NCBI RefSeq assembly: GCF_041102575.1
Contig: NZ_JBGCUE010000003.1
Span: forward strand, 1 to 64,000
Direction: 5' to 3'
DNA: 64,000 bases
Source of the DNA: Tenuifilum sp. 4138str
GTDB lineage: Bacteria; Bacteroidota; Bacteroidia; Bacteroidales; Tenuifilaceae
Shown here: positions 20,665 through 32,500 of the stretch, piece after piece
How the letters are laid out: each line of letters starts with the position of its first letter
Numbering within the stretch: the stretch's first letter is position 1
The notes under the pieces: model-generated
What the model saw: only the letters and a program-made list of their open reading frames with translations
Told to the model about the DNA's origin: nothing
Database searches by the model: none
Position numbers and translations under genes: made by a program

Positions 20665-21981
20665 ATGAAAGCCTTTTTCGAAACCCTCAAGAATATATAC
20701 AAGATAGAGGATCTGCGCAAGCGGATTCTCTATACTCTTGGTATTCTGCTGATTTATCGACTTGGTAGCTTTATAGTATTACCGGGTCTTGACCCATCGC
20801 AGCTTGGCGCTCTGCAAGAGCAAACCAAGGAAGGTATCATGGGCCTCCTCGACATGTTTTCGGGTGGTGCCTTTGCTAATGCTTCCATTTTTGCGTTGGG
20901 TATTATGCCCTACATCTCAGCATCTATCGTGGTTCAGCTTTTAGGAATTGCTGTACCCTACTTCCAGAGGTTACAGAAAGAAGGCGAGAGTGGTAGAAAT
21001 AAGCTTAACCAGATTACCCGAGTACTTACAGTAGGTATCCTGCTATTCCAGGGTCCAGCTTACATAACCAACCTTTACGTTCAGCTTCCACAGGGAGCGT
21101 TCCTGTTAAGTGAGTTCTGGTTCACCATTACAGCCACTGTCACCATGATTGGTGGAACTATGTTCATCATGTGGCTGGGTGAGAAGATCACCGATAAGGG
21201 TATTGGTAACGGTATATCGCTAATCATCATGATTGGTATTATTGCCCGCTTACCCTTTGCCTTTGTTGCAGAACTATTCTCAAAGGCCGAAGAACTTGGT
21301 GGTGGATTGGTTCTGCTCCTATTAGAGCTCGTTATACTATTTGCAGTATTCATGTTCTCAATCCTGCTTATTCAGGGTACACGTAAAATACCTGTGCAGT
21401 ATGCCAAACGAATTGTAGGAAATAAACAGTATGGTGGTGTTCGCCAGTACATACCCCTTAAGGTAAACGCTGCCGGTGTAATGCCAATCATTTTTGCTCA
21501 GGCTCTGATGTTTATCCCCATGCTGTTTGCCCGCTTTGATGCTACTGCTGGCATTGCTGCCGCTTTTAGCTACACCGGATTCCTATACAACTTCACCTTT
21601 GGATTGCTGATCATAGTATTCACCTATTTCTATACCGCTATTATTATCAATCCCAACCAGATGGCTGAGGATATGAAGAAGAACGGAGGTTTTATTCCCG
21701 GAGTAAAACCCGGAAAGAAAACCGTTGAGTATCTCGACTCCATCATGTCGAAAATCACTCTACCCGGTTCAATCTTCTTAGCTATTATAGCTATTCTTCC
21801 TGCATTTGCCATTAAGCTGGGAGTTAACAACCAGTTTGCCCAGTTCTTTGGCGGAACCTCGTTGTTAATCTTAGTAGGTGTAGTTCTTGATACACTACAG
21901 CAGATTGAGAGTCACCTGCTGATGCGTCATTACGATGGATTAATGAAATCGGGAAGGCTGAAGGGCCGTTCCGGTATGTAA
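20665..21981 (+). CDS. secY: Preprotein translocase subunit SecY
   Basis: 438 aa; channel-forming subunit of the SecYEG translocon in the inner membrane. About ten hydrophobic segments are seen, with the plug-proximal GLLDMFSGGAFANASIFALG, the cytoplasmic loop RIVGNKQYGG and a C-terminal QQIESHLLMRHYDG. It begins 6 bp after rplO and is co-transcribed with ribosomal genes, matching secretion capacity to growth. Confidence 0.98.
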   Translation: MKAFFETLKNIYKIEDLRKRILYTLGILLIYRLGSFIVLPGLDPSQLGALQEQTKEGIMGLLDMFSGGAFANASIFALGIMPYISASIVVQLLGIAVPYFQRLQKEGESGRNKLNQITRVLTVGILLFQGPAYITNLYVQLPQGAFLLSEFWFTITATVTMIGGTMFIMWLGEKITDKGIGNGISLIIMIGIIARLPFAFVAELFSKAEELGGGLVLLLLELVILFAVFMFSILLIQGTRKIPVQYAKRIVGNKQYGGVRQYIPLKVNAAGVMPIIFAQALMFIPMLFARFDATAGIAAAFSYTGFLYNFTFGLLIIVFTYFYTAIIINPNQMAEDMKKNGGFIPGVKPGKKTVEYLDSIMSKITLPGSIFLAIIAILPAFAIKLGVNNQFAQFFGGTSLLILVGVVLDTLQQIESHLLMRHYDGLMKSGRLKGRSGM

Positions 21982-22010
21982 TAGGGCAATTTTGCCAAAC
22001 GTTCTTTATA

Positions 22011-22787
22011 ATGTTTTTAGCTAAAACCGACGAGGAAGTTGAGCTGCTAAGGCTAAACAACGATCTGGTATCGCGCACATTAGCCGAGGTGGCAAAACAT
22101 ATTAAGCCAGGGGTAACCACCCAAAAGCTCGACTCAATAGCCGAGGAGTTCATCAGGGCTCATGGGGCTGTTCCGGGTTTTTTGGGGTATAATGGCTACC
22201 CAGCAACGCTTTGCATTTCGGTCAACGATGCAGTGGTGCATGGCATTCCATCGTCGTATGAGCTCCGCGAGGGCGACATAGTATCGGTCGATTGCGGGAC
22301 CTTCTTGCACGGGTTTTATGGCGATTCCGCCTTCACCTTTTCGGTGGGCGAGGTTAAGCCCGAAGTGCAGCGGCTGTTAAAGGTTACCCGCGAATGCCTT
22401 GAGCTAGGCATTGAGGCTGCAGTAGCCGGTGGCAGGGTTGGCGATATATCCTACGCCGTGCAATCGCATGCCGAATCGAACGGTTACTCTGTAGTCCGCG
22501 AATTGGTGGGACATGGCATAGGCCGCCATATGCATGAAAAACCCGAAGTCCCTAACTACGGAGCACGAGGCCGTGGGCCTAAGCTTGTCGATGGAATGGC
22601 AATCTGCATTGAGCCAATGATTAACCTTGGCTCAAAGCACGTTTACCAGGATCTGGATGGATGGACCATCCGTACCCGCGACGGTAAACCCTCGGCGCAC
22701 TTTGAGTTGGCCGTTGTTGTTCGAAAGGATAAAGCCGAAAGGCTTTCAACTTTCAAGTATATTGATGAAGTTTTACGTTTAAGTTAA
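22011..22787 (+). CDS. map: Type I methionine aminopeptidase
   Basis: 258 aa; removes the N-terminal Met from nascent proteins. Metal ligands of the pita-bread fold are visible: Asp in VSVDCG and GDSAF, His in GHGIGRHMHEKP, Glu in CIEPMIN and HFELAVVV. His of VVHGIPSS is the substrate-side residue. Placement between secY and infA is a common arrangement. Confidence 0.97.
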   Translation: MFLAKTDEEVELLRLNNDLVSRTLAEVAKHIKPGVTTQKLDSIAEEFIRAHGAVPGFLGYNGYPATLCISVNDAVVHGIPSSYELREGDIVSVDCGTFLHGFYGDSAFTFSVGEVKPEVQRLLKVTRECLELGIEAAVAGGRVGDISYAVQSHAESNGYSVVRELVGHGIGRHMHEKPEVPNYGARGRGPKLVDGMAICIEPMINLGSKHVYQDLDGWTIRTRDGKPSAHFELAVVVRKDKAERLSTFKYIDEVLRLS

Positions 22788-22801
22788 ATTTTTAAGAGCG
22801 A

Positions 22802-23020
22802 ATGTCCAAGCAAACTGCAATTGAGAAAGACGGAACTATTATTGAGGCCCTATCGAACGCCATGTTCAGGGTAGAGCTCGATAACGGACATGTTATTACC
22901 GCCCACATCTCCGGTAAAATGCGTATGCATTACATCAAAATTTTACCCGGCGATAAGGTGAGGGTTGAAATGTCGCCTTACGATTTAACTAAAGGACGTA
23001 TTACTTTTAGGTACAAGTAA
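22802..23020 (+). CDS. infA: Translation initiation factor IF-1
   Basis: 72 aa; OB-fold factor that occupies the A site during initiation. Signature [18 protein letters not shown] and a C-terminal [12 protein letters not shown]. It follows map by 14 bp. Confidence 0.98.
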   Translation: MSKQTAIEKDGTIIEALSNAMFRVELDNGHVITAHISGKMRMHYIKILPGDKVRVEMSPYDLTKGRITFRYK

Positions 23021-23039
23021 ACCAAAAAATTTCAATACA

Positions 23040-23156
23040 ATGAAAGTAAGAGCATCAGTAAAGAAGCGCAGCGACGAGTGCAAGATAGTTCGTCGTAAGG
23101 GACGCTTGTATGTGATTAACAAAAAAAATCCTAAGTTCAAGCAACGTCAAGGATAA
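23040..23156 (+). CDS. rpmJ: 50S ribosomal protein L36, one-Cys form
   Basis: 38 aa; the smallest protein of the large subunit. It begins [15 protein letters not shown] and ends NPKFKQRQG. Only one of the zinc-binding Cys residues of the standard ribbon remains, so it is the zinc-independent type. It lies in its usual place between infA and rpsM. Confidence 0.95.
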   Translation: MKVRASVKKRSDECKIVRRKGRLYVINKKNPKFKQRQG

Positions 23157-23162
23157 TTTGTT

Positions 23163-23170
23163 TAATTTTG
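23163..23170 (+). promoter_or_regulatory. Possible internal -7 element upstream of rpsM
   Basis: TAATTTTG fits TAnnTTTG and lies 23 bp before the rpsM ATG. No clear -33 TTG is positioned correctly, so it may be chance. Confidence 0.25.
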
Positions 23171-23193
23171 CACACTAATTATTAAGTGAAAAT

Positions 23194-23571
23194 ATGGCAC
23201 GTATAGTAGGTGTAGATTTGCCGAAAAACAAGAGAGGCGAGGTAGCCCTTACCTATATTTATGGTATTGGCCGCAGCAGCGCCCGTAAGATTCTGGACAA
23301 AGCCGGAATAAGCTACGATACCAAAGTAGCCGATTGGACCGATGATAATGTAACAGCCATCCGTAACATCCTGAACGAAGGGTACAAGGTTGAAGGTGAA
23401 CTGCGTTCCATGGTTCAGCTCAGCATTAAGCGCTTGATGGATATTGGTTGCTACAGAGGTATTCGTCATCGTCTTGGTTTACCTGTGAGAGGTCAATCAA
23501 CCAAGAATAACGCTCGTACACGTAAAGGAAAGAGAAAAACTGTTGCCAACAAGAAGAAGGCTACTAAATAG
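23194..23571 (+). CDS. rpsM: 30S ribosomal protein S13
   Basis: 125 aa; head protein contacting P-site t[35 protein letters not shown] and the basic tail after [19 protein letters not shown] are diagnostic. Confidence 0.98.
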   Translation: MARIVGVDLPKNKRGEVALTYIYGIGRSSARKILDKAGISYDTKVADWTDDNVTAIRNILNEGYKVEGELRSMVQLSIKRLMDIGCYRGIRHRLGLPVRGQSTKNNARTRKGKRKTVANKKKATK

Positions 23572-23581
23572 TAATTAAGCT

Positions 23582-23968
23582 ATGGCAAAGAAAACAGCAA
23601 CTAAGAAAAAAGTAGTTAAGGTTGATCCGGTAGGACAAGCCCATATTCATTCATCGTTTAACAATATCATTGTTACAATGACCAACAGCACCGGTCAGGT
23701 TATTTCCTGGTCGTCGGCTGGTAAGATGGGTTTCAAGGGTTCAAAGAAGAATACTCCGTATGCAGGTCAAACTGCAGCAGCCGATTGTGCTAAAGTAGCC
23801 TACGATATGGGCTTAAGGAAGGTAAAAGTGTTTGTAAAAGGACCCGGCGCCGGCCGTGAATCGGCTATCCGTACCATCAACTCTACCGGTATTGAGGTAA
23901 CTGAGATTGTTGATGTTACTCCACTACCACACAATGGCTGCCGCCCTCCTAAACGTCGTAGGGTATAA
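23582..23968 (+). CDS. rpsK: 30S ribosomal protein S11
   Basis: 128 aa; platform protein near the E site. [34 protein letters not shown] and the C-terminal [13 protein letters not shown] are hallmark sequences. Start is 10 bp after rpsM. Confidence 0.98.
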   Translation: MAKKTATKKKVVKVDPVGQAHIHSSFNNIIVTMTNSTGQVISWSSAGKMGFKGSKKNTPYAGQTAAADCAKVAYDMGLRKVKVFVKGPGAGRESAIRTINSTGIEVTEIVDVTPLPHNGCRPPKRRRV

Positions 23969-24002
23969 CCATTTTAGTACGAATCAATAAAATTACAAAA
24001 TA

Positions 24003-24611
24003 ATGGCAAGATATACTGGACCAACAACCAAGATTGCCCGTAAATTCGGAGAGCCCATCTATGGGCCGGATAAGTACTTCGAGAAGAAGAACTATCCTCC
24101 CGGGGTTCACGGCTTAATGAAGAAGCGCAAAAAGGTTTCGGAGTACGGAACCCAGCTGCTCGAGAAACAAAAAGCTAAGTACACCTATGGCCTACTTGAG
24201 CGTCAGTTTGCTAACCTATTTAAGCAAGCTGCTCGTAGCAAGGGTATCACCGGTGAAATTCTGCTTCAGCTGCTCGAGTCGCGTCTCGATAACGTTGTAT
24301 ACCGTTTGGGCATTGCTCCTTCACGTGCAGCTGCCCGTCAGTTTGTGTTACATAAGCACATAGTTGTAAACGGTAAGGTTGTAAACGTACCCTCATTCAG
24401 GTTACGTCCCGGTGATGTTGTTGGCGTTCGTGAACGCTCAAAAACACTCGAAGCTATTACCGATTCCCTTCAGTCCAACCGTCACATCAAGTACTCATGG
24501 CTGGAGTGGAATAACGATAAAATGGAAGGCAAATTCATGAACGTACCTGAGCGTTCGGAAATACCTGAGAATATCAAGGAGCAATTAATTGTTGAACTTT
24601 ACTCTAAGTAA
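24003..24611 (+). CDS. rpsD: 30S ribosomal protein S4
   Basis: 202 aa; primary assembly protein of the 16S 5' domain. The S4 domain is in [19 protein letters not shown] and the [20 protein letters not shown] segment. The N-terminal zinc-binding Cys residues seen in some homologs are absent. Confidence 0.98.
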   Translation: MARYTGPTTKIARKFGEPIYGPDKYFEKKNYPPGVHGLMKKRKKVSEYGTQLLEKQKAKYTYGLLERQFANLFKQAARSKGITGEILLQLLESRLDNVVYRLGIAPSRAAARQFVLHKHIVVNGKVVNVPSFRLRPGDVVGVRERSKTLEAITDSLQSNRHIKYSWLEWNNDKMEGKFMNVPERSEIPENIKEQLIVELYSK

Positions 24612-24626
24612 TAAAACCTGTACCAT

Positions 24627-25619
24627 ATGGCAATACTGGCATTCCAAAAACCCGATAAGGTTATCATGCTTGAATCTACCGATAACTTCGGTAAGTTCGA
24701 GTTTCGTCCTCTTGAGCCAGGCTATGGTATCACGGTGGGAAATGCGTTAAGGCGTATTCTGCTATCTTCGCTCGAAGGTTATGCCATTACCTGGATTAAA
24801 ATACGTGGCGTTGACCACGAGTTTTCAACTATACCCGGTGTAATGGAAGACGTAACCGAGATAGTTCTCAACCTGAAGCAGGTTCGCTTTAAACGAATAG
24901 TTGACGGTGTTGACAACGAGAAGGTTACCATAACAATTACGGGGCAGAACGAGTTTAAGGCTGGCTACCTGTCCAACTTCCTTTCAGGATTCAAGGTGCT
25001 TAACCCTGAACTGGTTATCTGTCGCATGGAGCCTGATGTTAAGATTGAGATTGAGGTTAACATCAGCAAGGGTAGGGGATATGTTCCCGCTGAGGAAAAC
25101 AAGCCTGAAGATGCTGAGTTTGGCATCATACCCATTGACTCCATTCACACTCCTATCCGTAATGTTAAGTACTCGATTGAAAACTACCGCGTAGAGCAGA
25201 AAACCGACTACGAAAAGCTTATCATCGAGATCAGTACCGATGGCTCTATTCATCCGAAGGATGCGCTGAAGGAGGCTGCTAAGATTCTGATTTACCACTT
25301 CATGCTGTTCTCCGATGAAAAGATTACCCTGGAGACCGAGGATAAGTTTGAAACTGAAGAATTCGATGAGGAAATCCTCCACATGCGCCAGCTGCTGAAG
25401 CAAAAGCTGGTTGACCTTGACCTGTCAGTTCGCGCATTGAACTGCCTCAAGGCTGCCGATGTGGAAACCCTTGGCGAGCTGGTTCGTTACAACAAGAACG
25501 ACCTACTCAAGTTCCGTAACTTCGGTAAAAAATCGCTCACCGAACTTGAGGACTTGCTCGATAGCCTGAACCTCTCGTTTGGCATGGATGTATCAAAGTA
25601 TAAATTGGATAAGGATTAA
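24627..25619 (+). CDS. rpoA: RNA polymerase alpha subunit
   Basis: 330 aa; dimerises to nucleate RNA polymerase assembly. The alpha-NTD carries [19 protein letters not shown] and the dimer/beta-contact surfaces; the alpha-CTD (about residues 255-320), with [17 protein letters not shown] and [13 protein letters not shown], binds UP elements and activators. It lies between rpsD and rplQ as in alpha operons. Confidence 0.98.
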   Translation: MAILAFQKPDKVIMLESTDNFGKFEFRPLEPGYGITVGNALRRILLSSLEGYAITWIKIRGVDHEFSTIPGVMEDVTEIVLNLKQVRFKRIVDGVDNEKVTITITGQNEFKAGYLSNFLSGFKVLNPELVICRMEPDVKIEIEVNISKGRGYVPAEENKPEDAEFGIIPIDSIHTPIRNVKYSIENYRVEQKTDYEKLIIEISTDGSIHPKDALKEAAKILIYHFMLFSDEKITLETEDKFETEEFDEEILHMRQLLKQKLVDLDLSVRALNCLKAADVETLGELVRYNKNDLLKFRNFGKKSLTELEDLLDSLNLSFGMDVSKYKLDKD

Positions 25620-25624
25620 TTACG

Positions 25625-26149
25625 ATGAGACATAACAAAAAATTTAACCATTTAGGCCGTAAGAGCGCTCACCGTAAGGCAATGCTATCGAATATGGCAT
25701 CGTCGTTGATACTGCACAAGCGTATCACCACTACTGTAGCAAAAGCTAAAGCTTTACGCTCTTATGTTGAGCCACTGATTACCCGGAGCAAGGACGATTC
25801 TACACATCAGCGCCGTGTAGTTTTCAGTCATCTTCAAAACAAGCAGGCAGTAACTGAACTTTTCCGTGAGGTGGCTCAGAAAATTGGCGATCGCCCCGGC
25901 GGTTATACCCGTATTCTTAAAACCGGTACCCGTATTGGGGACGCTGCCGATATGTGTATTATAGAGTTGGTTGATTATAACACAACTTACGTTAAGGAAA
26001 CAGCTAAGCCCGCAGCCAAGAAAACCCGTAGGGCTGGCTCAAAAGCTAAAAAGGCTGAAACCGGTAGCGCTAACGTAGTTGCTGAAGAACCAAAATCGGA
26101 AAATCAGGATAGCGAAAATGCTACTTCAACTGACGAAAAGGCTGAGTAA
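25625..26149 (+). CDS. rplQ: 50S ribosomal protein L17 with acidic/Lys-rich C-terminal tail
   Basis: 174 aa; [33 protein letters not shown] and [19 protein letters not shown] identify L17. The core ends near residue 120; the remaining 50 or so residues are a low-complexity Ala/Lys/Glu/Ser extension of the kind seen in many Bacteroidota L17 proteins. It is the last gene of the operon and is followed by a terminator. Confidence 0.97.
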   Translation: MRHNKKFNHLGRKSAHRKAMLSNMASSLILHKRITTTVAKAKALRSYVEPLITRSKDDSTHQRRVVFSHLQNKQAVTELFREVAQKIGDRPGGYTRILKTGTRIGDAADMCIIELVDYNTTYVKETAKPAAKKTRRAGSKAKKAETGSANVVAEEPKSENQDSENATSTDEKAE

Positions 26150-26171
26150 CACCAGCTTAACAATACTGATT

Positions 26172-26204
26172 TAGGGATGAGCTTTTAGCTTAATCCCTTT
26201 TTTT
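26172..26204 (+). terminator. Terminator of the ribosomal operon
   Basis: AGGGATgAGCT and AGCTtaATCCCT arms form an interrupted hairpin followed by a run of seven T. It lies about 20 bp after rplQ and separates the operon from eno. Confidence 0.8.
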
Positions 26205-26210
26205 ATCTAA

Positions 26211-27527
<1,317 letters not shown>

Positions 27528-27547
27528 TTCGGTTTTTGTAACTTTTC

Positions 27548-27582
27548 AAAGGCTTCGGAAGTATTATCTGAAGCCTTTTTTT
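27548..27582 (+). terminator. Rho-independent terminator of eno
   Basis: AAAGGCTTC and GAAGCCTTT arms with a 13-base loop, then a T-run, 20 bp after the eno stop. Confidence 0.85.
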
Positions 27583-27608
27583 ATTTTTAGGGGCTAAATA
27601 GTTCCGGC

Positions 27609-29498
27609 ATGGCCTACAAGTCGCTTAGTCATTTTATTGATGTTCTCGAGCAAAACGGTGAACTACTGAGGGTGAAACGTTTTGTTGATCCCGTTCTGGA
27701 AATAACCGAAATTACCGATAGGCATTCAAAGCTACCTGGTGGAGGGAAAGCTCTTCTATTTGAGAATACTGGCACCAATTTTCCCGTGCTTACCAATGCC
27801 TTGGGTTCCGAGAGAAGAATATGCCTGGCTCTTGGAACCAATAACTTGGAGGCATTGCGCGACGATGTGGGTAGGCTGCTTGAACAGTTTACACGGCCAA
27901 GAGGTAGCCTTTGGTCTAAAATCTCGGCATTACCCGAACTTACCCGGGTGGCATCGTGGATGCCAGCAAGCCGGACCGGTAAGGGCATTTGCCAGCAGGT
28001 TGTTCATTACAACCCCCATCTTGACATGCTGCCCGTTCTTAAATGCTGGCCACACGATGGGGGTAAGTTTATCACCCTACCCATGGTACACACCGTTGAT
28101 CCCAATACTGGAACTCGGAATGTTGGGATGTACCGTATGCAAATTTTCGACTCCTCACATACAGGCATGCACTGGCACAAGCATAAAACTGGCGCTAAGC
28201 ATTTTGAGGAGTATAAGGGCTTAGGCAAGCTAATGCCTATTGCAGTCACTCTTGGTGGCGATCCGGCCTATACCTATGCTGCTACCGCCCCAATGCCTGA
28301 GAATGTGGATGAGTACATTCTTGCCGGTTTTTTACGTAAAAAACGGGTAAGGCTGGTTAAGTGCCTAACGGTTGATATTGAAGTACCCGAGGATGTTGAC
28401 TTTGTAATTGAAGGCTATGTCGATCCTTCCGAGGAACCAGCATGGGAGGGCCCTTTTGGCGATCACACCGGTTTTTACTCCCTGGCCGATTGGTACCCAC
28501 GCTTCAAGGTGACCTGCATTACCCATCGCGCCGATGCCGTTTACCCGGCCACCATAGTTGGGGTTCCCCCGATGGAAGATGCTTATATAGCCAAGGCAAC
28601 CGAACGTATCTTTCTTGAACCAATACGCCGAACCCTCCTGCCTGAGTTAACCGATATGGTATTGCCTACCGAAGGGGTTGCCCATAACATTGCCCTGGTT
28701 AAAATAAAGGATGAGTTTCAGGGACAGGCTTACCGTGTAATGAACGCACTTTGGGGTGCAGGACAAATGATGTTCAACAAGGTGCTTGTTGCTTTCCCAA
28801 ATAACATCAATCTTACCGATGGTTACCAAATGCTTAACCATATATGTAGGACTGTAAACCCTCAATTCGACTTGTTTTTCGGGAAAGGCCCACTGGATGT
28901 GCTTGACCATTCATCAAATCAGTTTGCTTTTGGTAGCAAGCTGTTTATCGATGCTACTGCGCTTAATTATAGAGAAACTGGTTTCAATATTAATATCGAT
29001 GATATTAAATCAAGTACCCTAGCATTTTCAAATCATATAGTTGCCTTAAACCTGACACTTATTGAAAAGGACATACCTATTCTAATAGCCTCGGTAAGGA
29101 AAAAGGAGATAGAGGATTGGCAGCTTTTTAAGCAGGAGCTCACATTACAGCCTATCTTTCAGGATTTGTTTGCTTTAGTTCTTGTTGATTTGGAAAATCA
29201 AATTGATGACCTTTCGCTGGTGCTCTGGTTTTTGTCGGGCAATATCGATCCCTCACGCGATTTATCAATTACACGGGTTAACGGAAGTAACTTGATTTTG
29301 ATTGATGGGACTCGAAAGGCCTATCCTACCGATAACTTTCCAAGGCTTTGGCCGAACATTGTTACCATGGATGGCGAAACCATTGAAAGGGTTGATCAAA
29401 TGTGGCATTGGCTCGATATAGGTGAATTCATTGAATCGCCATCGCTTAAGTTCTTTAATCTGAACCAAACCGATGATGCAGTAATGCGAATTCAATAA
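27609..29498 (+). CDS. UbiD-family decarboxylase (menaquinone-type)
   Basis: 629 aa; UbiD-family non-oxidative decarboxylase that would use prenylated FMN supplied by a UbiX partner (not in this window). Conserved UbiD segments are GMYRMQIFDSSHTGMHWHKH, VTLGGDPAYTYAATAP and EGPFGDHTGFYS, with the acidic catalytic residues expected around the Glu/Asp of that region. The family member usual in Bacteroidota is annotated as a menaquinone-biosynthesis (futalosine route) decarboxylase, but the substrate cannot be proven from sequence. No signal peptide; it stands alone after eno. Confidence 0.85.
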   Translation: MAYKSLSHFIDVLEQNGELLRVKRFVDPVLEITEITDRHSKLPGGGKALLFENTGTNFPVLTNALGSERRICLALGTNNLEALRDDVGRLLEQFTRPRGSLWSKISALPELTRVASWMPASRTGKGICQQVVHYNPHLDMLPVLKCWPHDGGKFITLPMVHTVDPNTGTRNVGMYRMQIFDSSHTGMHWHKHKTGAKHFEEYKGLGKLMPIAVTLGGDPAYTYAATAPMPENVDEYILAGFLRKKRVRLVKCLTVDIEVPEDVDFVIEGYVDPSEEPAWEGPFGDHTGFYSLADWYPRFKVTCITHRADAVYPATIVGVPPMEDAYIAKATERIFLEPIRRTLLPELTDMVLPTEGVAHNIALVKIKDEFQGQAYRVMNALWGAGQMMFNKVLVAFPNNINLTDGYQMLNHICRTVNPQFDLFFGKGPLDVLDHSSNQFAFGSKLFIDATALNYRETGFNINIDDIKSSTLAFSNHIVALNLTLIEKDIPILIASVRKKEIEDWQLFKQELTLQPIFQDLFALVLVDLENQIDDLSLVLWFLSGNIDPSRDLSITRVNGSNLILIDGTRKAYPTDNFPRLWPNIVTMDGETIERVDQMWHWLDIGEFIESPSLKFFNLNQTDDAVMRIQ

Positions 29499-29522
29499 CT
29501 TTTTTGTACCTTAGCCTAAACC

Positions 29523-32500
29523 ATGGGGTTGTCTAGATTAGATAAAAAATTACTGCCTAGTTGCGTTGCAGCTCTTTTGCTAGCTGCAACATCTTCGGTT
29601 TTTGCTCAAAGGGTAAATGTTACCCTGTTTAACTCCGATAATGGTTTGCCCCAATCGTTTGTAAATGCTTTAATTCAGGACTCCTTAGGCTTCCTGTGGA
29701 TAGGCACCCAGGATGGTTTATGCCGTTACGATGGTTACGATTTTGTGGTTTTTAACAACAACCCCTACGATAGCCTTTCGCTCTCCAATAACTACGTAAA
29801 TCATTTGGTTGAGGGTGTAAATGGTGAACTTTGGATAGCAACCCGTAGTGGGCTTAATAGGTTTAACCGAAAAACAGGAAAGGTTAAGGTTTACTACAAT
29901 CAAGCAAATAACCCAAGGTCGCTGTCGTCCAATATGATACTTAGGGTGTACCGCGACCGGAGTAATAGGATTTGGGTAAAAACCATTGATGCCTTACATT
30001 TATACAACCCAACAACCAACGATTTTACCCGATTCCCGCATTTCAACGATATTTTTAACATATCACAAACATCCGATTTGTCGCCGATTTTTGAGGATTC
30101 AAACGAACGACTTTGGGTTGGCACAAAGGACGGACTATTCTATTTCGATAAAGAGCGTCTAGTTTTTAAAAGGTACTCCGAAGATCCAGCTAATCCAAAT
30201 TCCATTTGGGGTAATAGGGTTAATGCAATTACTGAGGGTTTAAACGGGAAATTGCTAATTGGTACCGATAAGGGGATAAATGAGTTTGACTTTCGTACGC
30301 AGAAATTTCGCAGAGTAATCCTTACACTTAACGACCCTTCCAACAAATCGTTGACTACTGGAATTCAGTTCCTGGGTTATGATAACGATTCCTCCCTTTG
30401 GGTTGGGAGCGTGGGAGGATTGGGTAAATTACTTCCAAACGGTACATTTATTAAGAACAATAGTATTTATAGCAACAATTTACCGGTAAATATTTTAAAT
30501 GTATCAACGGTGCTTCGCGATAGGACGGGAGTACTGTGGATTGGTTCGCAAACCGGGTTGGTTAAGGTAAACCCCTTTGAGCACCGTATTGGTGGGTATA
30601 GTAAGGATCCAAACGGGCGGAATCTTTTCTCAAATAACGTTGTTGCATCGGTACTTGAAAACACTGACGGTAATATCTGGGTTGGAACATGGGGTAGCGG
30701 TTTGCATATCTTCAGCCCCACTACTGGTGAAAACCGACACTACTGGTCGGGAGGTGGCAACTACATTCCTAATGATTTTATTCATTCCCTTTACCAAACA
30801 CGCGATGGTAGGGTACTTGTAGGCACACGCAATGGGGTTTTTCAATATCTTCCTTCATCGAGGCAGTTTGTCGACTTTTTTGAGAGGAACAATGTGTATG
30901 TGGGCGATCTGTTTAAGAACAACAGGGTTTACTCCATTACTGAGGATTTACAGGATAGAGTTTGGTTTGCCACCCGGCAGGGATTGCATTGCTTGAAAGG
31001 TGGAAATCTCATAAGTTTCTATGCCAGAAGGGGTGATTCCCTTTCGTTACCGGGAAATGAGGTTTACGATGTGGTTGCCGACAAAAATGCTAATGTTTGG
31101 GTGGCAACAATTTCAGGACTTTGCCGAATTTCAGCCGATTTGAGAACCATTGAAAAATTTTCATTCAATGGCAATAAAAGTACGTTGCCTTTCGAAGTGC
31201 TTTGCCTTTACATTGCCAGGAACGAAACGGTTTGGGTTGGTACTACCAGCGGTTTATTCTGGATTAACCCAAAAGGGAAAAATGTTTTGCATTCGGTTGT
31301 ACTACCCGATGTTAAAATCAGGCTTATAAACGATATTCTGGAGGATGATCGTGGTCGATTCTGGATTAGCACCAATAAGGGATTGGTTCTGTATAATCCT
31401 CTTTCCAATTTGGTTAAGGTGTTCAATAACTCCGATGGGCTTTTTAGCAATGAGCTAAACATAAACGCATCGTTTAAGAATAGTAAAGGGAGGATGTACT
31501 TTGGGAGTATCGACGGTGTTAACGTATTCCATCCCGATTCAATTCCTACCAATAAGGTTGCTCCAAATGTTTGTATTACTTATATTCAGGTGTACAGTAA
31601 GTCGGGTAATACCGAAATTATCCCGTATCAGCTAAATTATCTAAAAATTCCTGATGATTTTAGCAACCTAACCTTCACAATTGCAGCCCTTGATTTTGTT
31701 CAACCCAACAAAAATTCGTACCGCTATCAGCTTGTTGGTCACGATAGCCGTTGGGTTGAGCTGGGAAATACTAACAAAATTACTTTTTCAAACCTTTCTG
31801 AAGGCGACTACGAGCTAAGAATTATGGGTTCCAATAGCGATCAGGTTTGGACTACAGAATATAAATCGCTAAGGATTCGTGCTGTTGCACCTTGGTGGCG
31901 TTCGCGGATTGCCAAGTGGATTTATGGGGTTATTGTACTAATTTCTCTCTTGGTATGGGCCATTCGTAGAAATAAGCATTTGCGTGAAATTAACCGTTTA
32001 CTCAATGAACGTGAAACTGTGCTTGAGGAACTTAGGTTGCAGAAGGACGAGCTGGCCTTTAAGAATAAGAATATCACCGATAGTATTAACTACGCAAAAC
32101 GTATTCAGGAATCGATGCTTCCCTCCATTAGCCGATTTAAGGAATATGTACCTGAGTCGTTTGTGATTTTTAAACCTAAGGATATTGTTAGCGGTGATTT
32201 CTACTGGGTGAACGAGACCCGTAACAAAACCTTTATTGCTGTGGTCGACTGTACAGGTCACGGCGTTCCCGGTGCGTTCATGTCAATCATCGGTATTGAG
32301 CTGCTTAGAAATATCACCAACGTTGAAGGCGTTGACGATGCTGCCGAAATACTTAACAGGCTTAGCGTGGCCATTCATAACACATTTGCTACCAGTAATC
32401 TTGAAACTACTGAGGGAATAAAGGTTAAGGATGGTATGGATGTGTCGTTTTGTGTTATCGACAAGGAGTATAACATGTTGCAGTTTGCTGGCGCCTTTTC

